Assembly (NCBI GenBank): GCA_020746105.1
Contig: CM036619.1
Location: 55,933,135 to 55,997,134 of the forward strand
Origin: Trogon surrucura
Lineage: Eukaryota; Chordata; Aves; Trogoniformes; Trogonidae
DNA length: 64,000 bases
Reading direction: 5' to 3'
The first letter of the stretch is position 1. Each line of letters starts with the position of its first letter. The position numbers were made by a program, and so were the translations under genes. Below the pieces are notes generated by a model. That model was not told where the DNA came from, did no database searches, and saw only the letters and a program-made list of their open reading frames with translations. Shown here piece by piece: positions 26,538-35,600 of this stretch.

Positions 26538-27811
26538 GTTACCTGTTCGCCGGTGCATTGTTCAAGTGCAAGAGTTCTTGGAGAAAGTGCTGAGCTTCTG
26601 AGATTGGCAGCGGTAAAAGGTTTTGTAAATAGAAACACTAATCATAGGTCCACTGATGGGCAATGGAAGGCCGCTATACACTACGGTTCCCAGCTTTAGT
26701 GAGTAGGCAGCATATCCGTTTCATGCTACCACTTTGATAACACTGTGCTTACAAAGGACTTCCCTTAAGTTGTTCATGCATTACGAGATATATCTCAGGT
26801 TCTGCTTTAAATAATGTATTACTCGTTCACTACAATTGTATACGAAGGAAGGAGGAGATTGAAGAGTGCAAAGGTATAAGAGTTTTACTTTACTTATGGT
26901 ACTTGAGTGAAATTTTACTATCTCTGCTAGTTCAGGCTAGATTGTCTAATATAGCATTTATACACTGTGAAGTGACAAGACTTGTTACTCTGAAGTATAA
27001 AATCTACAAAGTAAATAAGTGTTGATCAGAAAGGGACTTGTAAAGTTCCTCCATTTAATCTCCTTAAATAAAAATTTAGAAACAAAACCTTTGTTTATGA
27101 TGATGATATTCCAAATTACAAATTCAGGTGTTAAACTTTATCTGCAGGAAGGAGGTGACTTGTTACTGTTTATCTTACACTCTTTCTTAGCTGGACTGTA
27201 ATATTATCATTAGTGACTTTTGAAATCCATAATAATGGGTGTTTGTGGATGAGGTTTTGTGGTGCATCTAAATGCTTAGTGTAGTAGAGTCCCACAAGTG
27301 GCTGCCATCCAGCTGACCGTACACACTCTGCTTCTCAGCATCAGTCTCAATGTAGAGTGTAGGATAATGCTGGTGACTTCTGAGTTGGGATAAACAAAGA
27401 GGTACTTGCTACTGCAGGTACTGGAGCAGGTTTTTAAAGCAGAGTATTTCAGTCATGGGGACATGCTCTCATGAACAGAGCGGCAATCCAGCAGCTTATT
27501 GAAGGCCAAATGCGACCCTAAATAGTTTTGTGCGCCATGACCCATGCCTACACTTACTGCTTCTGTTAACAGCAAGACTTCCATTTCAAAGGCCTTTCCA
27601 GCTTCAGTCATGGACTAAGATGCCACTGAGCTTGGCACTGTGTCACTACAGAACACAACCATCGCTCCTGCCCAAATGGTTTGCCTTCTAGGTGTAAGAT
27701 AAGAGATAACAGGTAGATAGATGGGAATCATGGGGAAACTCTGAGGCCATACTGACCAGCATCATGATCAGTAATATCAGTACTGTGCAGAGTGTGTCTG
27801 CAGACAGTGAT

Positions 27812-28134
27812 TGGTGACCAAAAAGGTGGAAACTCCCTTTTTACAAGGAGTCACATGGATAAGACAAGGGGTAATGGGCACAAATTGCTCCTGGGGAAAT
27901 TCTGGTTGGACTCTGAAGGAAAATTTTTTACCATGAGAGCAATCAGACATTGGAATAGTCTTTCAAGAGAAGTGGTGGATTCCACAACCTTAGATGGCTT
28001 CAAGGCTCAGCTTGAGAGGGTGTTGGGCCATCTCATTTAAACTGTATTTCTTTACCTTCAAGGATTGAGCTAGATGAACCTTGAGGTCCCTTCAACCCAG
28101 TAATCTATGATTCTATGAGTCTATGATCTATGAT
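27812..28134 (+). mobile_element. CR1 LINE, 5'-truncated, end of ORF2 plus 3' UTR
   Basis: The frame 27792-28040 reads as the C-terminal end of a CR1 ORF2 relic, with NSLFTRSHMDKTRGNGHKLL, then FFTMRAIRHWNSLSREVVDS and TTLDGFKAQLERVLGHL. It is followed by the 3' UTR (GATGAACCTTGAGGTCCCTTC) and terminal repeats TCTATGATTCTATGAGTCTATG. This is a different 3' UTR type from the GGCCTAGG pieces. It is a dead relic even though a short frame remains open. Confidence 0.9.
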
Positions 28135-29202
28135 TTGAAGCAGAATAGAGAGCTATTGGTAGGGAGGTTTACAGAAAACTCCTCCCATGCAACATGAGGG
28201 GAGACAAACGTGTGTCTTTGACAATGTAGTGGAGGCTGTTATAGAATTTTTGTCTGGTGAGAATCATTTTTTCATGCTGAATGAGAGTTAGCAAAGTCTT
28301 CAAGAATTAGCACAAGTTGGTCACACTTGATGCAGTAGGCCTCTAGAAGTGAAAGGAAACATAGAAAAGATAATAAGCTCCTATAAATTCCAGTTGAAGG
28401 TATCTAAAGGATCTTTGTAGTAAATGGATATGAGCTCACCCATTATGTTTTCCACAGACAAAAAGTCTTTGAAGGAACAGGTATGGGAAGATCAAAGTCT
28501 GTGGAGTAGTTATTTCTGTGTAAAACTCATACTTCGAAGATACTGTACAGAAGGAAACTAGAAAATTTAAATTAAATCTGTAGGCAAGAACTTGGAGAAA
28601 GACTTGGTCTAAGAGTCACAGGCCAGGGAAACAAGGCAAATGGGCATGGGGTCTACCATCATCACAGATGTCTCACAGAGCTTGAAGTAAAAATCAGAAG
28701 TTGTGAACACATTATTTTGTGATAGTAGCTAAGCATAACTCTAGGGGAGACAGAGTGAGATTTTAACTTAGACAGACAGATCTGGGAAAAAAAGTTATGT
28801 GCACCCAAAACAGTTCTCAGCTTAATGAATTACTGTTACAGTATCAAAATCAAGATCTTGTCCCTGACAGACCACTCCTGCTGACAAGCAACTAACTCGT
28901 GACTAATTCTCCTGAAATCAAGAGTGACAGAAAATAGTCTTTAAAAATGCAACAAATTTAAAATGTCACTTGCTCGTGCAAAGTGTATTAAGAGATCAAG
29001 CACGTGCCATACAGTATGATGTAAACCAGTTAGCTGTGTTCCATAATTTCTCAGTGAAACAGCTCCAGATAGTTCTTCTACACGTGAAGTGAAAATTGTT
29101 ACTGATTTGTCAGTTCTGGCGAAATCTTCTATCATTTTTATTTATATATTTAAACACATGTAGCCTCTGATACAGTAGCTCGCATCAAGTATCACTTAGA
29201 TA

Positions 29203-29268
29203 ATCATAGAATCATAGAATCATAGAATGTTAGGGATTGGAAGGGATATAATGTAGTCCTCTTAAATT
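29203..29268 (-). mobile_element. CR1 LINE, very short 3' end
   Basis: TCATAGAATCATAGAATCATAGAATG, then TTAGGGATTGGAAGGGA, is the reversed 3' terminal repeat and first 3' UTR bases of a CR1. It sits 250 bp upstream of the PTPRM exon at 29520 and does not touch its acceptor. Confidence 0.85.
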
Positions 29269-29519
29269 CAGTGCTGGTTCCCAAGGGTTAAGGTACTACG
29301 TTCACCTCAAGTCAGGGCATTGGCAACTGTCCCTTGATTATCAGATGTTGTTGAAAGACATGAGTGTGAAATCAATTTAAGTTTCCAGAAATGTAGGAAT
29401 AATTGTAAATATTTTGCTTAACAATGTGTTACAAACTGCAATGCTGATCTAAACAGCATGAAGACTATGTCTGCTCACTGAGTTGTTTTTTTTTTTTTCC
29501 TTAATATTAATTTCTTAAG

Positions 29520-29671
29520 AAAATTGGCTAAAAAGCGGAAAGAGACGTTGAGTAGTACACGGCAGGAAATGACAGTGATGGTGAATTCAATGGATAAAAG
29601 CTACACTGAGCAAGGCACCAACTGTGATGAAGCTTTCTCTTTCATGGACACGCACAATCTAAATGGGAGAT
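29520..29671 (+). CDS. PTPRM: PTPRM exon: start of the cytoplasmic juxtamembrane segment
   Basis: This 152-nt exon follows an acceptor AG at 29518-29519, behind a T-run and pyrimidine tract from about 29487, and ends at the strong donor GTAAGT at 29672. The first base completes a codon begun in the upstream transmembrane exon. Fifty full codons follow, from KLAKKRKE to THNLNGR, and the last base (T) opens a Ser codon finished by the next exon. The basic KLAKKRKE stretch is the stop-transfer region just inside the membrane. The rest is a Ser/Thr-rich linker containing [14 protein letters not shown], which is typical of the mu member. From memory, human PTPRM differs at only a couple of residues here (for example Met for Leu in KETLSS and Ala for Thr in KSYTEQ). 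The frame continues a few codons into the intron before stopping. Confidence 0.95.
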
Positions 29672-32600
29672 GTAAGTTTTTGCTTTTTATTTCTTTTTTT
29701 TTTTAATTTTTTGGAAGGTGGAAGAAAGGTGCAAATGGTTTTTAAAATATTCCTCATTACTCAGTCACGGAAAATCCATGGGACCCAGAGTTTCCCACTG
29801 TGTAGCACATTACAGTGTGGATTCGAATGAGCAAGACAGTCAGACATCAAGAATAGACTTCTTTAAAAATAATAAGTATAATTGAGCTTTTTTCTGCCCA
29901 TCCTTTTCTTCTGCAGAAGAGCAAAGACATTACTGAAACAGCTGTATTTTTACCTTTCTCCAATCTCTATTATGTTAAAAATTTTATATCCCTCATGCTG
30001 TCCTGAGTCCTTCAAATGCTTCTTCTGCTCATTTCTTTTTTTGTAGGTAAAATTTATTTCTGAATGACCTAACTTAATAATGGTGATCCAATTGTCTTAT
30101 TATTTCCAATTTGAGATGATGCTCTTTCTGTTGCTTGTGCAAAGGAAGAACTCAGTGGAATTTTCTGTTCTGCAATTTCATAAGAGATTCCCTGGTATCC
30201 TTGGTCTTCTTGCATTTACCCTGAAAACGAATAAAATTTATGATATAAAATTTCCTGTGTTATAGTGAAGGATTCAATCCTGTCTCGGGGTTAGCACTAA
30301 AGCAAAGAAACAGGGAAAACAGTAGGTTTTTATAATTGTTAAAATGAATGGAAGAAGAATGACTGTGTTCAAAAAACTTTCTTGGTTTTTGTAGTTCTTA
30401 AGGAACCTCAGTTTTTCTTGTAGACCAGCATTTTTTAACATCTTCAAAATTTGTCAAAGACTGAATTTTGTTTCAAGTACTAACAGTATGCAAGGACCAA
30501 CTCCTACTCTTTATTAAAGAGCTTAAGAACTTATCTTTGATGAGTTCAATTGTACAAACACTCTGTGAGGTTTATACAGTGAGACTACTCTCAGCAGCAT
30601 TAGGCTCAGAATTTATAATGTTAATTTGCATTTGAGTTACTTTTGAAATTGCTTTGAAATAGATCTTTCAAAATCCTACTTACCTTTCTGGTGAGAATAT
30701 ACCATTGCAGTTAATGAGACTGATTACTTCTGCGAAGAGGTCCTTCCATCATCATGGTGTAGTTTTCCAGTGGCGTTACTGAATGGTCACAACAACCAAA
30801 GAAGCTGCAATGAGTTCCTGGGACTAAGCCCTCTTTATGTAAACGTCCTTAAATCAATTTGAAATTATTGGCATACCAAGTATTTTATACCACTTGAGGG
30901 CTAGAACCTCTAATAGACTTTCCATAAGAAATGTGGTCACCAGAAGCAGCATCCTGACAGTCTTTAGGAATAATCTTTGTGTGAGGCCTTGTAGTCAAGA
31001 GATTTTGAACATTCCTACTTCCTGTGAAAATTTATTACCCTGGCTGCATTCTCTGTCTAGCTGATTCCATTAGCTGCAGCAGCCCTGACCTCAGCTAATC
31101 TCTGTATCTATACCCAAAAGGTATGCTGCCCCATTCTTTCCATCTAGTAGTTCAAGAGACATAATCAAAGGAAAGTAGTTTTAGATACATTCATTTATAG
31201 AATAAGTGATAACTGCCAGCTTTACTTAAGCCAGCTTTCAGGTAGCTCTCTCTTAACAAGAGCTGGCAACTGTATGCCCTAGAAGATCAATCAAAAGAAG
31301 GATGGATAAAAGCCAGCGGGAGCAACCTCAGTCCTCATCCAGTAGATCCTGTCTTCCTCGATTTTACTTTTGTTTCACAAGCTCCTGTTAGTGTGTTTAT
31401 AAGTATCCAGAATGTGCTTACATTCACTGATCTGACTGGATTTGAGCTGTGTAGACAAGCTACTAAGGCTGCATTTGCAATGAGCTGTACTTAAAAGCCT
31501 TTAATGACTCCTTGGCTGAACATCCCGCAAAATTAACTCTCACCTGTTGAATTTATCTGTGCTTACAATTGTAATTCATGTGATTTTTGTATACCAGAGA
31601 ACTAACTGAACTTAATCTGTTACATTGGGCTATCCCATAGGTTTTGAAAATGGTTAAATGATTAAATACCAATGGGAGCATTGGTCTGTGTGTCACTCCC
31701 TGAAAACCGTTGTTGAACAAAGAGTAACATTCAGGGCACAGTAGTATCTGTGTATGTATCATTGACCTGTCTGAGCACATCAAAAAAAAAAGGAAGAGGG
31801 AAAAAATGAACTACAGCAGAATATTTGCATACAGTATTTAGAGTATTATTAAGTAAATTTAATAATGATCAAAGCTTCTGTCAAAAGCACCTGTTGTTAT
31901 TATGGTGTCTTTATTCAAGCATCAGTATTCAGTATGATCTTGTGATTTAAGACGTATATTTGTCATCACCGATCAAAATGCCTTCTCTGATGGCATTGCT
32001 TTTTAGAGAATGTATCAAATGCAATGGGCTGTTTTATTCAGTAGACACACCTGGGTTTCCCTAGGTCCCGATTCCAGTGCAACAACCACAACAGGACAGA
32101 CTCTAAACCAAGTCAATCACACACGCTGTACCTCTCAGCTTAAACAGCCTTGTATCACTTCGCTGTCTCTAACCAGCTTTGTTTCTCTTTGCAGCTGTAT
32201 CTTCACCATCTTCCTTTACAATGAAAACTAACACATTGAGCACAACAGTGCCTAATTCTTATTACCCAGGTAACTGATTTTTTTCTTGATTTCCACCCTA
32301 CATAGACCTTCTCATAACAAAAGCTTATATAATTATGTTATTATACTTCTTACCATAGAAATTTAATATATATATATAAGCAACATACTGGTTGCTCACA
32401 GTAGCATTCTGAAAGAAAACTCAGAACATTTATCAATCATTTACTGTTCTCTCTCTTTTTACCTTTTCTGCATTGACCTGCTTATGATGTATGACAGATC
32501 CATTTGTGCCAACTGCAATTTTAGGTGAGAACATTTCCCTTTATCAAAGTTCATTGCTGAAGTAATTTAGAAAGTCACAGTTCTCAGGGCACAGACAATA

Positions 32601-35600
32601 GTATGAAGAGGTGGGACTTTTGTGCTGAAGGGAGGGGTGGTAGGGTTGGCTACACTGAGAATGCTAAGGACAGTTATGAGGCTTGATTACTACTGTCACC
32701 ATGAAAGTCAGGGGAGAAAAGAGAGAAATAATTTTAACAAGTGGATTTGTGAGATGTTTATGCATGTATTTGGAGTGACACAAAAGAATTTGATTATTGC
32801 AGCAATTGAAATAGTTTCCTTCATTTTTTTTCCTTTTTATCTCAGAACTGAAGGTGTCACTTCTTAAAAATAGCATTTTTTCCTAATTAGACTATTCATG
32901 ATACAGAATATCAGACAAAATACAGTTTTGGCCATCCACCAGCTATCATTTCTTCTCACAATACTGCACTGTTTCTGACATGCTTGTCAAAGTGAAATTT
33001 CGGAGGAGAGTTGGTACTTTGAGCACCAAAATGATAACATGACACTTAGCATATATAGTTTTTTATGCATCAGGTGTCACGGGAGCAAAACAAACCAGTA
33101 GAACTGTAGGTTAGAACCATACAGTTAAAGTGTAAAACATTCCCACTGGGAATTTAGAAAACCTACTATTGTCCAATGTCAAAAAGAATGGTTTCTGCAC
33201 AGTGATAAAACAAGCATGAGACTCTATTGACTTTTCAATGCTTAAGTAGCTCTAACTGCTTTGTGGCTTGTATTCGTTTACACCCCCTTCCTATACTAAC
33301 TTTAAACTAAATAGGGAGATTTTTTAAAAAAATAAATCAAAACATAACAGTGCACTGTAACAAGAATTCAGACTCCAGTGTTAAGCCTATCTATTTGCTC
33401 TTTTTACAGTGCTTGCTATTTTCACAGGAAGTGTTTTTCTCTCTCCTCTTTTTTTCCTTCGAATCACTGTAAAGGATATAACACCCCTTAAGGATTCCTG
33501 CCCTTAAATTATAATTTAAACAGGCATAAGTAAAAGTAAAGTGTATAAGAAGTATAAGTTTAGAAAGGTGATCTTGAAGATTGGTTGATGTGAAAGAATA
33601 TTTAGCGCGGTGCCTTTCAGTGTGATAACTTGAGAAGAACTTGTGTGTTTTTATGCATTATGTAAATCTGGAAGACGGTAATGGTAGTGACTGTAACAAT
33701 GTAATAATCTGCATGCAAATGAAATTTGCAGTGCCTTTTAACTGCCTGAGATGTTAGATTTTTTTGTGTGCTTTAGCATTCATTCAGCGCTTCATCCAGT
33801 AGATGTTCTTTCTGACCTTGTGTGTGGGCAAGGAGAAAAGTACTATTATCAGGAGAAAAATTTTGAGATTTCCTATCTGGATTATTAAGTTCTCGTTAGT
33901 GGTTTCTCTGATTTTTTTTTCTGATCCTTTGCTATACAATAATGATGGCAAAATTGTTAGCTTTTTTTCCCCCCAAGAAATAATCTCTAAGCAAGTGATT
34001 CAGATATCACACAAACACACACTGGGAAAAAAAAAATAATTTTCTGCTTTTACTAAGTCTGTAAACTCTTGAATTAGTTAGATATGTGTTTTATGGTCTA
34101 TTACAGCAACCTCACCCAGTTGTTTCACTGTGGAAAATGAGTGTTTTTGTAACCTTACATGTTAAAAATGTAGTACCCTTTTATGGATGGTGTTCCATTC
34201 AGACTAGGCCTCGCTCTTGCAAAAAGTGTTTTTGACTGTCTCTGTAGATACAGTGTTTTATCTGAGGTAGATCCAATTAGCTATGTTTGCATTGGTAGAG
34301 GAACATAGCTATTAACAAAATATGCTGGGTTTTACTTGCAACTCATATGTGCACTTCCCGGCTTCCAGTGTCCAAAGAAGTTGTGTTAGGCTGCAGGGTC
34401 AAGTCTGTAGTTAGAGCTAAGTAAACTTTTCAGTGCAACGTCCTGGGAAGGGTACACATCTGGTGAATGATTTAGTTTTCAAAATCTGCTAGAATGGCTG
34501 CAACACACGGTTTCCAAATTCGTGTACAGCAAAATCTTTGTACTATTCATGCCAATCAGAAACTTCTTATCCAACTGAGAAAAGAAAAAGAAAAAAAAAG
34601 ACTGATAATTAGTAGTGAACTCTTTAAATGGCATTAAAGGCAACAATCTGACCTCAGTTTCAGATACGATCAAATTTTCTTACGTTTGAGGGGACACTTT
34701 CATGCTTAGCCTTATAACCTAAGTGAAAGCCTGAGATTTAAAAAAACACTTTACATAACATTAGCTGAATTTATAGCTCCTGAGAAAGAGTATAGGTCAT
34801 GTTTCTCTGATATCATCAACATGCATATTTCTGAAATTGGAGAAAGAGTCTCAGCCCGGAAAAGATACTGGGCTGAGCTTCCAGATACCATCAATGCCAT
34901 GAGTTCATATAATTAGTAAATAAATATATATTTAATAAGTGTTGTACAGCTCTGTGGGAATACGTGGAGAGTAGAGCAACTGCAACTGTAGGAGTATTTA
35001 AGCTGGACAGACATCCCGTTGCATATGAACACTGCGTCTGGAGGAGTTCACCCTTTGAACAGCAGTGGACTGTTATGCCTAAAAAGCTCACGCTACAGGA
35101 CTCAAAGGCAAAGCAAAAAAACTCTAATATACGTGGCTCCTAATGTACTATATAAACCAAGCACTTTATTTAAATAAACGACTTAAAAGATGACTTCCAA
35201 AGAGAGAAAAACAGCATTAATGCAGCTATAAGAGATAAGGAAATGGAGAGAGAAAAATTAGTGTAAAACAAAGGAGGTCACAGGAAAGAGATTCATACTG
35301 ATTAAAGTGCTGCTTTCGTAGCACAAGACCCTGCTATCTGATAGCTTTGCCTTTATCTTAGTAACTAACAGTCTGCGTTAGAAGGAATTCTGTAGTTTGC
35401 AAAAAAAATCCCAAGTTCTCTAACCTCTTTCTAAACTTGAAATAAGCCATTCAAGAAATCATGATCAATTTCCTACACTTTTTTTGTCTTTTGTCTTTTA
35501 GCCACCTCGTAGTTTTCAGGTGCCATTTCAACAGCAACAAACCGTACCTACACTTGTATACCACGCTTCATGCCATACATCCCAAAGTGCTTTGCAGTAC

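Larger units (their letters stand above)
1..29519 (+). other. PTPRM: PTPRM intron upstream of the juxtamembrane exon (3' part)
   Basis: No exon supported by homology plus splice sites was found in these 29.5 kb, so they are read as the end of one long intron, since the transmembrane exon is missing. Recognisable content is an old CR1-like fragment at 2.9-3.6 kb; CR1 pieces at 13.0, 17.6, 19.8, 27.8 and 29.2 kb; an (ATC)n repeat at 17.55 kb; an AT-rich stretch at 17.76 kb; a G-run at 20.5 kb; a poly-T at 24.9 kb; and small hairpins at 8.1, 24.96 and 26.5 kb. I see nothing recognisable in 1-2880, 3640-13020 (apart from the small motifs near 7.4 and 8.1 kb), 13250-17550, 17830-19790, 20145-27810 (apart from the items named) and 28135-29200. 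The DNA is AT-rich with frequent stops in all frames. Confidence 0.8.

Noticed and set aside
27792-28040. 82-residue + strand frame as a small gene
   Set aside because: It is the C-terminal part of a 5'-truncated CR1, directly followed by the CR1 3' UTR and terminal repeats.
1-29519. Transmembrane or fibronectin exons of PTPRM
   Set aside because: AAAAGG-type junctions (for example near 3511 and 23186) were inspected, but the preceding codons do not encode a hydrophobic helix or the basic end expected.
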